From assembly GCA_035772785.1 (NCBI GenBank), contig JAOCPU010000069.1, positions 96,299 to 160,298 on the forward strand: 64,000 nucleotides of DNA, given 5' to 3'. The DNA is from Phlebiopsis flavidoalba (taxonomy: Eukaryota; Basidiomycota; Agaricomycetes; Polyporales; Phanerochaetaceae). The stretch's first letter is position 1. The number at the start of each line of letters is the position of its first letter. Shown one piece after another: positions 12,370-23,899 of the stretch. The notes beneath the pieces are model-generated. The model was not told where the DNA came from. It saw only the letters and a program-made list of their open reading frames with translations, and did not search any database. A program made the translations under genes and the position numbers.

Positions 12370-12870
12370 CTACTCATTGGATTGTGCAACATAACAAACT
12401 CGAGTAAATCCCTGGAGTGAAGCCTTTATTGCCACCGCATACAGTCCACCAGTAGATGCTTTCGGCAGAACTTTGCTGACACCTCCTAGTTTGAATGTAA
12501 TATAAGTAGGGCAACAAGGGGTGCTGGATGGGTGGGAGATGAAGGCGATGGGTAAGAAGCCGTGGAAAATGCGTACATTGGTCAAGCCTTGCGAAGTTAA
12601 GACGACAGGGTTGCTGCAGTAATTGACGTGAGAACACCTTCCAAATCTGGCACGCTCGCCTCCTCCGCTGCCCAGCGTCGACGACGACGTCGATTTGAAG
12701 CACATCCTTTCTTTCTCCCACGTCACCAGCACTGTCCGAGAATACACCACCGTCACACTTCTGGTACCTGCTACGGCATGCTGTCCGTACGGTATAAAAT
12801 CTCCACACCTGGCACCGGACATCCTTTTGCAGCTTAAACCGGGGCTCTGGTACTTCAGATACCCGCGCAT
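12370..12870 (-). CDS. Possible hypothetical protein
   Basis: An uninterrupted frame of 166 codons contains a fairly hydrophobic second half (FHGFLPIAFISHPSSTP, TYITFKLGGVSKVLP). The overlapping frame 12374-12955 on the same strand is also long (193 codons), so at most one is real. There is no signal peptide or recognised family, and no neighbour suggests a function. A homopolymer block lies immediately upstream at 12.93-13.17 kb, so the 5' end could be damaged. I give this a low chance of being a real gene. Confidence 0.25.
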   Translation of the reverse strand: MRGYLKYQSPGLSCKRMSGARCGDFIPYGQHAVAGTRSVTVVYSRTVLVTWEKERMCFKSTSSSTLGSGGGERARFGRCSHVNYCSNPVVLTSQGLTNVRIFHGFLPIAFISHPSSTPCCPTYITFKLGGVSKVLPKASTGGLYAVAIKASLQGFTRVCYVAQSNE

Positions 12871-12924
12871 ACCGTTTCCCTTGGGGGCAAGTCGCTGCGC
12901 TTAGGGTAGGAACCGATAATGTTC

Positions 12925-13170
12925 TTTTTTTTGTGGTTCTGTCGTCTTTTCTCATGTTTTCTGTGTCCTCTCCCCCCCCCCTAGTCCCCCATTTTTGTTG
13001 CTGTGTTTTTTGTTTTTTTTCCTTTTTCTTTTTTCTATTGGCCGTCGTAGCGATTTGCTTTTGGATTTTTTTCGGGGGGGCTTTTTGGTATTTTTTTTTT
13101 TTTTCTTGGTCTGACGGAAACCAAAAGACCCACTTGTCCCCGGGGGTAGGTTTGTCACAAAAAAGTTACC
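12925..13170. repeat. Homopolymer-rich low-complexity block
   Basis: The stretch is dominated by runs of T (up to about 15), with runs of C (about 10) and G (7) in between. It encodes a Phe-rich frame on the plus strand and a Lys-rich frame on the minus strand, which are by-products. The mixture of several different homopolymers within 250 bases looks more like poor base calling or a collapsed gap edge than a natural repeat. Confidence 0.7.
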
Positions 13171-13727
13171 GTGTCAAACTTATGAGCTTCCCACTACTGG
13201 CCTCTCGTTCCTCATTCCACACATGCTCCCTCAGCGTAGGCCCTCATAGATGAACTCACACCGCGCTGTAGCAATGGTTGTCGAGTCTTTGTCGCCCGAA
13301 ACGGAAGGCGGAGCTTTTGCTCCAGCACACTCTAGAACTCGATTGAAGCAGGAAAGTAAGCCCATGTTCTATGTTTACCTTAAGCTGCATGGCTGATGCT
13401 GCGCTTTTTGATTGACCCTCAATCAATCTACCGTGTATAGGTCACAACGAAGAGGTGGAAGAAGTACTGGGTCGAGGTGTACTTGAAGACAACCAGGCGT
13501 TGACGGGCGGAACCCTATGAACGAGCAAAGGCTATTGATAGCCCGCGGAAATGCCATTCGCTATAAAGCAGGAGAAAGATTGCTAGCTATTGTGAGCGCA
13601 GCAGGGTACGAATGCTTAACGAAGCCCATCACCTCTTTGGTTGAAAGCCTGTGAACAGACTTCCAAACCGTTGCAAAGATTGACCCGTCCAATCGCGAGC
13701 TGCAACGGTATCTGCGGCGGCGGCAAT
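13171..13727. other. Upstream region of the F-box gene
   Basis: No gene is supported. CTATAAAG at about 13560 is a plausible TATA box for the plus-strand gene that follows, though its first exon is not certain. Confidence 0.35.
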
Positions 13728-15474
13728 ATGGCAAGTGTGCCAAGGTCCGCCGCTCTCGCGTCCAATCCATGCTAAATGTATATTCTTCCAGATCCACATT
13801 TCGTTGACGAACCAGCATCCCACCGTGCACCCGCCTGAAGTGTGGGATCGCATTGCTCGCTTCATCCCACGATTATCACTCTTCGAACTTGGCCTAACGT
13901 TCGTGTCCAGCCTTCCCACCACAGACTGACATTGCCGTACGGATCATCTTTCATACACTCGACCTCTACTTTTTTCTACGGCGAAGCATCAGGACAATGT
14001 TAGGGAGAATTTGAACCGTGGATTGGACATTTTTTGACAGGGTAAAAGCGGGACCCGGTGTTTGCAAGCCCAAATCAAGGTATTGCGCCTACACTGGGCG
14101 TACGAAGAAGGCGACATGCTCGATCTCATGACCCGTATGCCCCCCATAACAGTAACAACTTTACCGCCCACTGGACGTGGTACCTCTCTTAAGGACATTT
14201 TCCGCAACGCCCTTCACCGCATTCAAGTGTTTGCAGGAGTTCGACAACTGGTCCTGGTTACCCCCCGAGCTGCGCGCAGCCATGGTTCAGTCTATTTCGT
14301 CTGCGCCTCTCTCACCCAAATCAATTCAACTCCCTCGGCCTCATATTGGCTGGCACTTCGATGTATCCGTGGGTGTGAGCGGGTTCCGCAATCTCCGCAA
14401 GTTTACATCTCCGTTGCCGAGGAACGACGACGGATCTTGCGGATATGGGCGTTAAGTCCGGGACGGTACTGGATGTGAATGAGACGACGCTGGCGTCATC
14501 TGACACTTGGCGCGTACGGACTACAGCGGACACATTCCTGGGACCAGCGCGTTCCAGAGCTCTACAATCCGCAACGATCACCCACCTCGACCTCGTCGAT
14601 ACGAGAATCTCACACATTGTACTGGCTAGAATAATTGCGCGCATGCGCACCAGCTTGCAGAGTTCTGACGCTGCACGGCACGTTCGAGGAGCCGACATCA
14701 GCCAGCGGTGGTCTTCGGCTCGGACCATATCATCGACGGTGTGCATACGTTTTTGCCACACCTGGAGGACTTTCGGTTCATCATGGTCGGCCATGACGAT
14801 GACTGGGGGCTGTTCCAGTCGGTTACACAATTCTTGAAGCAGCGACCCCGCCTGCGTCGGCTAGACCTAGGTAATTGTCCATGGGAGTTAGCACACCGCC
14901 GTCCTTCCTGACCTTACTTGGCCTGCGCGTGCTACGTGTACGTATCGCCAACGTGACGAACAAAAGCGTCGCTCAACGGCCTGTTGAGCTGTATACCCCC
15001 CCGCGAGAGATGGTCGGTATACATCTTTCGTCGGTCGTGTCTGAAAAGCCCCCTGGTATGCCTCTTCTTTCATCATGCACACCCATGCCTCGGAACGTAG
15101 AACTCCTCACCACAGCAGGAGTATGCGTCCCGAATTCGGATCTTCCACAACCTGTCCATCCTACCCACCTTCACGGGCAGTCGTTCCGCCGACCACGGCC
15201 CGATCTACTCTCAGAGAAGGACTTCCAGGTGCAGACGGACCTCTGGCACGCGAACTTGCGCTCGGTTGCCGTTTACGTACCAACGCTCAACTTTGTCGGC
15301 TGGCACGGTGGTGAGCACTATGTTGTCGTGCGCGCGGGCGACAGCAACGATAGGATCGAGATGAAGGAGCTGCCCGCCCGCGGCGGAGGCTTGATTGCGG
15401 AAAAGGCGTGGACCTTGGTGGTGAAGATGCAACATGGCTGGAACGCTCGGAAAGGATGTCCCGATGGACTATGA
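13728..15474 (+). CDS. F-box protein with leucine-rich C-terminal part
   Basis: At 13828 the plus strand reads HPPEVWDRIARFIPRLSLFEL, the F-box-like signature of the large basidiomycete F-box family. F-box proteins act as substrate adaptors of SCF ubiquitin ligases through Skp1. Downstream, in changing frames, are CLQEFDNWSWLPPELRAAM, HIIDGVHTFLPHLEDF, FLKQRPRLRRLDLGNC and SFLTLLGLRVLRVRIANV, matching the irregular leucine-rich repeats usual in this family. DLWHANLRSVAVYVPTLNF follows near the C-terminus. The frame changes at least three times without obvious introns, so single-base errors are likely. The start is uncertain: the ATG at 13728 is followed by a possible intron ending in TTCCAG near 13790. 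It ends tail-to-tail with the bHLH gene at 15756. The substrate is unknown. Confidence 0.6.
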
Positions 15475-15755
15475 GATGCCAGGTTTGGAAGGGGCATGAC
15501 CCGACCTATCGTCCCCCTTCGCTCATTTTGACCAGTATGTAGCTTAGTAGTTCGCTGTCGATCATACAAATACATTTCGTTCGCCGTGCTCTGTCATAAT
15601 ACAATACCGAAAGCGATGCAAGATACTCTCCCCTTGAGCATATGATATACAAAACAAAAGGACACCAAGAAATAGCACTTAGGAAAATAGACGACCAACG
15701 ACAGACATTACACCGTCGGCTAGTCAGTCGACACGCGACGCTTGGCTCGTCCTTC

Positions 15756-16996
15756 TCACGTCCGTTCTCCACCAGCAGTGTCGCTCTCTTCGTGGGCGCG
15801 CTTGGGTGACCGCCGTCCCTCGGCAGACCCTGGACGAGGCGCTGCAGACGCGTCCGACGAACCAGAGTGCACGCCGCGCAGGGTAGCAAGCTCGCTCTCA
15901 GCCTTTGGCGAGTAACGCGCTCCTCGTCCCATGCGCGCCGCACTTCCTCAAGCTGCGCCTGGAGATCTCCCATAGCCTGATACACCATGAGCAGCTTCTC
16001 CAGAGTCCACTTCTCGATATTGCGAGCTTCGTTCTCCTTGAGGTGGTGGATATACTGCACGGCCCGTGCGAGGATAGCGCCCTTGGCTTTCTCGCCGGAG
16101 CCGTTAGGTACGATGCGCCCAAGCTCGTTGATCCCCTCGTTGATGTTCCCGCGCCGCCGCCCGCTCAACCTCTTTCTGCAAGGCTGTCAGTTTTAGTTCT
16201 CATAAATGGCGTGGTACCAACGTACGTGGTTGTCCTTGCGCTGCCGTGCCCACTCGTCGTTAGTCATGGTCGCACTACGACCAGCCCTCCTCCCTGCAGA
16301 CTTTGGCTTGTCATGATCGCCGGACTCGTCGGGCGAGTTTGCCGGGGGACATGGGCTCGTTGTGTTGCGTAGGGCTGTCTGCAGTGCCAGCCGCAGGTGC
16401 AGCCATGCCCGCAAGAGACGGAGGGCCGCGTGGATGTGAGGAGGGGCCGGGTTCGAGTGCGCTCAGTTGCGAGTAGTGTTGATAAGGCACGCCGGGAGGC
16501 AACTGGGAGAAGCCCGCCTGGGCCATGTTGGACAGAGCCTCCGCTGCAGCTGCCGAGTCCTTAGGATCAGCCCCCGGGCGAGCAGCCTGCTGGAGGGCAG
16601 ACTGAGGTTAGCAGGGTCGATCAGATGAACGCATGGTGAGAAGCGCAGATAAGTCGTGACCGTCGACACAAACGTGACCGCGTAGCATCACGTGCAGGAA
16701 ATAAAATAAAGGCCATCGGAAGTGCCATTCATTTGGGAGAAAGGAAATTGGAGACAATGAAAGATGCGTTAATTTGGGACGGTACTCACGTAGAAGCTTG
16801 GTCCGAGGGTCTTCAGACATTGTCGCGATCTGCTCTTGACCGAGGGAGGAAAATGGATTTGACGGTTGCTCCGCCGGACAAGGGTCAGCAGCTGGAGCAG
16901 ACGCAGAGGCAGTCGAAGCTTGTGCTTGCGGCTGAGTAGTGGAAGTAGAAGATGTTTGCTAGCGCGGGGGCTTGCGAGGATGCGCATAGTAGCCAT
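15756..16996 (-). CDS. CBF1: Cbf1-like bHLH transcription factor
   Basis: The C-terminal half is a helix-loop-helix domain closely matching fungal Cbf1. The basic region is RKDNH, intron (donor GTACGT), then KEVERRRRGNINEGINELG, followed by IVPNGSGEKAKGAILARA, VQYIHHLKENEARNIEKW and TLEKLLMVYQAMGDLQAQ. Cbf1 binds RTCACRTG and, in yeast, acts at centromeres and sulfur and respiration genes. The N-terminal part is Gln/Ala/Ser/Pro-rich, including MSEDPRTKLL at 16820, an intron of about 190 bases, then AARPGADPKDSAAAAEALSN. The tail reads ATLRGVHSGSSDAS...GGERT with the stop at 15756. One extra G in the GCGGGCGG run breaks the frame inside the DNA-binding residues; others lie near 16350 and 15915. 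The ATG at 16996 is the likeliest start but not certain. It is divergent from the Misato gene and shares its promoter. Confidence 0.88.
16687..16694. promoter_or_regulatory. Cbf1-type E-box in first large intron of the bHLH gene
   Basis: ATCACGTG exactly matches the RTCACRTG consensus bound by fungal Cbf1. It lies in the intron downstream of MSEDPRTKLL. Self-binding is an inference. Confidence 0.45.
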
Positions 16997-17269
16997 TGCG
17001 GGCGGGATGTGGATGGCGGATTTTTTGCTATTGAATGGCTCAGGCAATGTCAAGCAGTAGTGTTATCGTGTATAGTTATATTCCGACGATTGGAAGGAAT
17101 ATCGAGGAGGCTGAGCTCAACGTTGGGTGCGATGTCGAGTTTTAGGGGCGGGCTGATCGCGAGGTCGCTAGCGCGTGTCTAGATTTGGTCGCGGGCGCGA
17201 TACAAGGAGATCACGGGGAAAGGTGGGGAGGTCACGGCCGAGTCACGGGTCCTCGTCATATAAGGAGGG

Positions 17270-17276
17270 CACGTGA
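17270..17276. promoter_or_regulatory. CACGTG E-box in the shared bHLH/Misato promoter
   Basis: CACGTGA, read on the minus strand as TCACGTG, lies in the 411-base gap between the divergent starts at 16996 and 17408. Three GTCACGG/ATCACGG words precede it within 60 bases (about 17210-17250). Confidence 0.45.
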
Positions 17277-17407
17277 GAACCTGCATAACACGCGCAAATA
17301 AGACTGGGCTCTTTCGGCTGTTGCCGAGTCGAGGAGATGGGCAGGAGTAAAGACACTCGCCTTCGACGGTCCTCGGCGTTGCACTTCCTGATACTTATAT
17401 TCGAGAC

Positions 17408-19473
17408 ATGCGCGAAATCCTTTACTTTCAAGCGGGAAACTTGTCCAATTTTATAGGAACCCACTTCTGGAATGCGCAAGAAAGCTATTTCACTTATGGA
17501 GAAGATGACAGAAGAGCCATTTGTAGACCACGACATTTTCTTTCAGAGAAGGTCTGAATGAGAGAAGTGAGTGACACAGATAAGATGAAATTTGTTATCC
17601 CTGAGAATATGCTGAAGGGGGAAACCTACTTTCTGTCCTAGGCTTCTACTATTTGACAGGAAATGTAAGCGCGAGACTTGAATTACATGTAACGGGACTG
17701 ACGAGCAACGTTGTAGCGAATTTCGGCTCAGTGGCCCAGATGTGTACGGGGAGGACTTCAGCTGACTTCGGGTGATGTCGGTGCACCTTGGTACTTCTTT
17801 TTTTATTCTTTCTCCTTGGGTAGCGCTGGCAAGTGCATGCACTAACGTGACATCATGTAGGAATGGTAACATGGCCGAGTATCGTAGCGAGCCAATCTCG
17901 CGAAGTGACTATCATAATCAACTAGACGCCCGTGATCAAGACGAAGGGCATATAACGAATGCCACAGACGAGGGCGTGGAGGTTGAGGAGTCCCACGTCA
18001 GATACTGGTCCGACTACAGTCGTGTATTTTTTATTTCTCACACCCTCGCAACGTCCATCGACTCCCCGACCTTCCAGAATGGAAGATACAGAAGGTGACT
18101 GGCTTGCAGGTGCCGACGCATTCCAGAAATATGACGATGTGAGTGCGGGCGCATGTACTCAACTCTTGCGCGCCAGACTGAATAAGTTCAGGACACCGAC
18201 CTCATGGACGAAACTCCTTCCGCATGTTTGTTGAGGAATGCGACCATTTGCAGGTAAGACTCTCTAGGAACTGGCCCACGGATAAGCAAACTGATTTACT
18301 TTTAAGGGTCTTCACTTATGAACGATGCGTCCACGTTCGGGTCTTTCACCAATTCGTTTCTCTCGCGCTTCCGCGACGAATTCACCAACTATCTTGCTTG
18401 TCATTCCCTATCCTGTCGGGCTGCGGCCCCGGTCCGCTGGATGTCGACGATGCGCGAGGCGTCAAAAAGGCGATCAATGATGCTCTGCTCCTGCAAGGAC
18501 TCAGCGAACTGTCATCCCTGACTATACCCATCCAGCCTCCGGCAACTTGGTTTCATGGGCCATTGTGCCATGCGTTGGATCTCAAGGTATGTCATTCTCA
18601 GACTCAATTTCAACGCTGTTGAATCGGGAGCGCTGTAGCTTGATAGTGTGTATCAAACCTCGGCCTTGTTGTCCACACAAATCGAAAATGCCACGCTTCC
18701 TGCTCGGTATGCAAGCCTTCATTAGAACGATGATGTCTGACAGCCCAGCCATAGATTGAAACGAAATCCGACCGACCTGGCTTCAATTGTTGCCCGCGTT
18801 AAGCTGGCGGAACGACACGCTCTTTGCCAGCTTGCAGGCACTGTTTTCCGTACCGGATCCCTTCCAACCCAGCACAGCGAGGGAGATATATGACATTTCC
18901 ACAGCCGGTTTCAATGCTCCGGCTCGCACGGTACGTCCCAAATATACGGCGCGATGAACGTTATGTTGACATTTGAAACAGGACACTAAGTCAACGTACG
19001 CGCGTCTAGATATCTCGCGCGGTCTTGCAGGGCCAGAAATTGCCTCATACTCGCAATGGATTGGCACTATTAGACCATCTCCCTACGTGTAAGCGTCTAC
19101 TCCTCGTCTTAATATACAGCTACTGCTCAGTGCTAACCCGCCCTCCTGTTCGCCCAGCGTCCATGCCCCGGCGATCAACATTCCCACTTCTTATCCACGC
19201 TTTTTTCCGGCCCACCCTCAAGTCGCAGCCCACAAAGGGGATCACTACGCTCTCTAGCTCTTGTTCGCTGTCCTCGAGCTTTTTGGCACGTATGCCTCTA
19301 TCACGAACGACGGTCTAGGCCGCCATGCCGACGTGATCACTCGGATGGGCCTGGAAGTCGATGACGTGAAAGAGTTGCGGGACACACTCTGGGCGCTCGA
19401 GGACGCATACAAGGGCGACGAGGAAGGGGCATTCAGTGAACCGGAAGATCTGGGCGAAGACGAAGAATTCTGA
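17408..19473 (+). CDS. DML1: Misato/DML1 family protein (tubulin-like)
   Basis: The start at 17408 gives MREILYFQAGNLSNFIGTHF followed by WNAQESYFTYGEDDRR, the hallmark Misato segment at the N-terminus. Later exons give RLLLFDRK, EYRSEPISRSDYHNQLD, EGVEVEESHVRYWSDYSRVF and DWLAGADAFQKYD. Then come FVEECDHLQ, the tubulin-like segment GLH.MNDASTFGSFTNSFL, SGCGPGPLDVDDARG and the end DVKELRDTLWALEDAYKG with an acidic tail and the stop at 19473. Family members are tubulin/FtsZ-like proteins associated with mitochondria; yeast Dml1 is needed for mitochondrial DNA inheritance and morphology. At least six introns are visible (for example GTAAGACTC after CDHLQ). Frame slips occur near 17637 and repeatedly after 18600, where the middle of the protein is hard to follow. 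Confidence 0.88.
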
Positions 19474-19916
19474 ACCGAACGCGATAACGTGGGAGACGAG
19501 ACGTGGGACTCAGGGGTCGCGCCTTAGCACGCGATTCACGCCACAAGGGCGTCGGTTTCCCACTCCGAGACCAGGTCGCATAACCTTATCTCTCTAGGCC
19601 ACAACCTTCATTCAACCCGTTGTTGCTTCGACCTATAACGCGGCGCGCTGGAGGGCTAAGTGCTAAGCGCCGAAATCGTTCAATGCTGCGACTAAAATAA
19701 CAGAGATGCTGCCTTTGTATTGACTAACAGGTACGACTCACGCTCGCCGCTGCCGGGGGGGTTATTTGACGTGGCTCACGATTCATACAGATGTCGCTGG
19801 AATATTCAATTACACGCACATGGCATTTTCTACGGCGGGAGACAATATTGTACATTCTCTTTTCCTCTCATCTCTTGTCGGCTTCTATGATCTAATCGGT
19901 CTCTGACTGCCTATGT
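19474..19916. other. Intergenic between convergent genes
   Basis: It lies between the stop of the Misato gene and the end of the minus-strand Ser/Thr-rich gene. No gene is seen. Confidence 0.5.
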
Positions 19917-20443
19917 TTACGTTGCGGAAGATGTAGAGTGTGACAGTTGACAGTGGAGGGTGGAGGCGCTGCCGCTGGCCGCGGAGGTGATGGTGCTGGT
20001 CACGGAGCTGAGCACGCTGGACACGCTGCTCAAGACGCCGCTGGTGGCACTGGACACGGCGCTGGTGGCACTCGAAACGTCGCTCGTAACGCTCGAGACG
20101 ACGCTGACCACACCTTTTGGACACTCGAGACAGCACTTGTGGCGCTGGAAGCAACGCTCGAGAGAGTGTTCGAGGTGCTTGGGGTGCCACTGACAGCGGA
20201 GGAGGTGCTGATAACCACGGTACTTGCGTAGTGGAGGTGACAACGGGATTGCTGAACGTTTGCGTGAAAGTGTTCGTAGGTGGCGTAAAACGTGTTTTGT
20301 ATCGGTGAAAGTGTTGTCGCCGCCATCGCCAAAGCTAAATGCGGGAAACAGGCGGGATAGCCGGGATAGGGGGTGTCGTCGTAACCTGGAGGGACACATG
20401 TGTGTGGTGTGGGTAAAATTAACGCAGGGTTGTTTGAGGGCAC
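19917..20443 (-). CDS. Ser/Thr/Val-rich extracellular protein, 3' part
   Basis: The minus strand encodes a long low-complexity stretch in two frames. One gives STSSAVSGTPSTSNTLSSVA and SSATSAVSSV, the next VSSVTSDVSSATSAVSSATS, VLSSVSSVLSSVTSTITSAA and SGSAST. This is typical of the O-glycosylated stalk of a secreted or GPI-anchored fungal surface protein. Upstream in the same strand lies TFTQTFSNPVVTSTT. I do not see a convincing signal peptide, and the 5' part is probably further upstream or lost to frame slips. The stop is near 19917. The underlying DNA is a tandem repeat of about 21 bases. No function beyond a cell-surface location can be suggested. Confidence 0.5.
19975..20170. repeat. 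Imperfect 21-base tandem repeat
   Basis: Units of the type CTGGTGGCACTGGACACGGCG follow one another several times with substitutions, and a more diverged copy lies near 20140. They encode the Ser/Ala/Val/Thr heptads of the minus-strand surface protein. Confidence 0.65.
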
Positions 20444-23400
20444 TAACCCTGCGGCATAGGACTGGCTGTCACGGACGATGGCCGCAGCGGCGAAGGCGAC
20501 AACTTCTCTAGGAAGGCGACAAGTGAGACTTTGCGGTTAAATGTGAAGAACATGTTTTGTGGCGGTTGTGGAAGAGTTGAGGAAGTGGTGGGTGAGTGCT
20601 GTAGTTTGCGCAGCTCCTACTCTCTCTAACATACTCTTGGTGGGCCAGAGATCTCTGCACGAGTGGCCGTTGAGTTCGCGTTCTTTGACGACACCAAGAG
20701 GGACGTCATACCGGGAGCTACCACCTTTTTGAACAGCTTTCCGCACCGTGTCTAATGGGTTCTCTAGCGAGCCCACCTTGAATAGACGCAGAGCGAGGAC
20801 TTAGTCATCTTGACCTCTTTTCACTAACGTCACAGGCAAACGGACGTCGAAGGCATCGCTCTATGCGCGTATGTGGCACTTGTCATTGCTTCCCGGTTCC
20901 GTTCGAGGGTATGGAGGAGCGAAATTTTGATTCCGCCCACTCTTTGTGGTGATGGCGGAAGTTCCCTTTTTTGGCCTGTCTGGTGTAAGGGCGGCGAGCG
21001 GACGATACTGCCGTGCACTTGCTCGTCGAACGCTTCATGGCGATGCATCGCATCGTCGCGGGGGCTCAGTAGCGGAAGGGGCGCACCTGCAACCGCTATC
21101 CGTCCCGACACTGAGCCTGTGCCTCGACACTCTCCGACAGCGATCTTCTTCTTCCCTGACATGTTTGAGTCCCCACCGCCCTGGCTGGTCGTTGCAAGCG
21201 GCTGAGACTACGCCATCAGACCCAACCTCAAACGGCTTTCGGTAGTTGACATTCAGCAAGGCAAGTAGCTTTCCCCGGGGCACGCACGCACTCAACTATC
21301 GGCTGATCTGCTCCACCCACAGAACAGTAATTTATCACGATTTGTGCACACAAATACGAGGCAACTTTAAGGTAGCCATGAAATCTTCACACTCTCTCGA
21401 TCGTCCACAAGTGGTGCAAACGCCACTGTTCTTCGATCGCGCGGAGAACTGCACCACCTTGTCGCGGCAGTACGGACGCGGATTACATAGAACGGGGGGG
21501 AGGGGGGTGAAAAACAGAAAATAAGGACCGCAGACAAGGGCCACTTGCCTCTCAGGGTCTTTGGTGGCATCGCCTACTGGACTATTTGAACACGCAGAAG
21601 AGAGACGTAGCGTGCCGCCGGACGAAATATCCCTCACAAACGTGTTTGCTTCCGCTAGCCTCCGCGTCCCCAGTCGAGACACCAGGACTGGCCCCACACC
21701 CCGGGGCTGCCACAAACGCCGCCATTTGGTGAGCTCATCCCCATTGGACCCATTCCACCCCGCAAGGAGCCAGGGAGGTAGGCGGACGGCCGACGTCCAA
21801 TGACACGAGTCGCGAGCAGGACAACGCGACCGTTCGCGTCGGGCATATCGCGTATGTCAGCATGAGGTGGCGGACCTGGTGACATGATCCGGTACTAGCC
21901 TGCTGATTTTCATTTCGGCCAGACGGGCGAGCAAGAGCAGAAAGCGTCATATCGCATTTAGCACAGCATAAACCCCGCGAAAATTCGGAATAACTGGTGA
22001 CGAGTCGCTTCTTGGCTTGTGGTTGTGCCTTGTCTTATGGTACTGACCGCCGGATGGAATGCTCAGATGAGATCTCGAGTTGCCTCAAATCTGACTGCGC
22101 TGACTGCGCCACACAACATGAACGTGCGTATCACCCGACTACGGAATATTCAACGTTTGTAACGTGCGCATCAGGAGATCTGCCAACACATCGCGGCTAC
22201 TCAACCAAAAGGCCTTCCTTTTTGGATAGGTAGGTAGGCCAAAGAATTATCAGTGATTAGCGCTCCCAGAGCCTGGCTTGGACAATTCGTTCCGGGCCTG
22301 CGGTCCTAGCAGTCCGTCGGCCTCCTGAACGGGTCCTCTGGATTAGCACCCCAGCGTGCTGGTGTGCTCTCCAGGTTCAACGCGCAAGATCCCCTGTGGG
22401 CTCCTGCTGTGTATCTGATCACCCACGCAGGACGCAACGAGCGCAGCAGAGTGTGGCACCGACCTTGTCGTCCCACAATCCAGGACCCTTAGGGGCATAA
22501 TCACAGCAGACCCTCAAGTTTGAAAATAGCTACAGCGTAACCGCTATGGTCTTATCAGCAAGCCTGTCTGCTCTGACATGAGCTATCCAAGTCTGCGCAA
22601 ATTAGCTTGGTCACGGGGCGCTGGGCATCAAGGTCACTAACGCACTGCTGCGACTCAAAGTGAATGATCACTCCTTTGAAACTAAGCAGTTCGAGACGTG
22701 ACTAAAGGCGCGCGTTTTCATATGTCGGTCCCTCATGGGAATAGTGGCCGCCAGCGCAGCGATGTTTCCTCACAGGAGAACCTAAATGAGACAAGGTGGG
22801 GTCTCTTACGCTAATACATGCCTTCCACCCATGAAAAATCTTATCCACTGATTCTGGTCATTCTTCCACGTCGTGACTCGGCAACAGCACGGGTCGCCCG
22901 AATTACCGACTGATGCCTCCTCGCTGACGGAGCCCGGTACCAGCTTGATAGACTTCGATGGTGGGTTATCGGTGTAAGAAAGATGGTCGCAGGCACTGTA
23001 GTATCTCGAAGAAGCGTCGCTAATCCCACATTCGAGATCAGAACGTAATGTGCGCTGCTGGTTTTATTCTTTTTATCGTTTGCGGCTCGTTGACCAATTG
23101 CGTTTCCCCAGGAACTTCCTAATTCCTGAATGATGCTGGAACCATCTCATCATTATGTGGTGCAGAGACCCGCGCTGCGACGCGTACTCCTTATCGGATC
23201 CGGTTATGGGCGTACGCGTCCCGATTGCGTGCGGTAGGGCTTTTCTCAAAGCGTCTGACATCGGCTGGTGACTGTTTTCGCTCTGTCGCGTCCACTGTTC
23301 ACTTGGTCTTATGATGTTGGTGGGTCGCCTAATTATGAACGATGGTGCGGCGTCATTTCCAATCCGCCGCATTTCAAGGTCAATTAACTGTTTACCAGAT

Positions 23401-23808
23401 ATTCTCAGGGACGATACACGAAAATCATGGTATTGACGATTTCTTAATGGTCGGCTTCTACATGTCGATGCTCTTCTATTCAGGACACGTACCCACGCAG
23501 TGAATATTTGTATGGTGAATAGACCTTGGACCTCGATTCAAACGCCGGACGTTCGGAAAGGCGAGGGACCCACTACTCCGCGACACTGGGAAGATATGAC
23601 ACAACATATTGGTCTCCGCCCCTGCGCCACGGCCCACGCGCATCCCATTTGCGGGTATCCGCATATGGTTGTCAAGGAAGAGGAGCATATGGCTGTGTTT
23701 GTTGACCAAATCATGCCACGGCGTTCTTATACCCAGTTGGTTGGCAGTTAACATTGCATACAATCATCCCTCCTCGCTTAATCGGCATATGGGCACACCG
23801 CAAGCAGG
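20444..23808. other. Gene-poor stretch
   Basis: About 3.4 kb in which I recognise no gene, RNA or transposon. Frames up to about 126 codons occur (21335-21715 minus, 20830-21162 minus) without motifs. It may contain the 5' part of the Ser/Thr-rich gene on the left and the promoter of oxalate decarboxylase on the right. Confidence 0.4.
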
Positions 23809-23815
23809 TATAAAT
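23809..23815 (+). promoter_or_regulatory. TATA box of the oxalate decarboxylase gene
   Basis: TATAAAT lies 91 bases before the proposed ATG at 23900, a usual spacing for fungal secreted-enzyme genes. Confidence 0.5.
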
Positions 23816-23899
23816 TATGAGTTCAGTGAGCGTTGTGGACCTCCAGAGTTCACCTGCTCTCCTCGCCCTTTCTACCCCTCTTCGCGGATTTCAACCAAT

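Noticed and set aside
22250..22500. GC-rich folded-looking stretch considered as a tRNA or structured RNA
   Set aside because: I could not fit A and B box sequences or a cloverleaf, and no other RNA signature is present.
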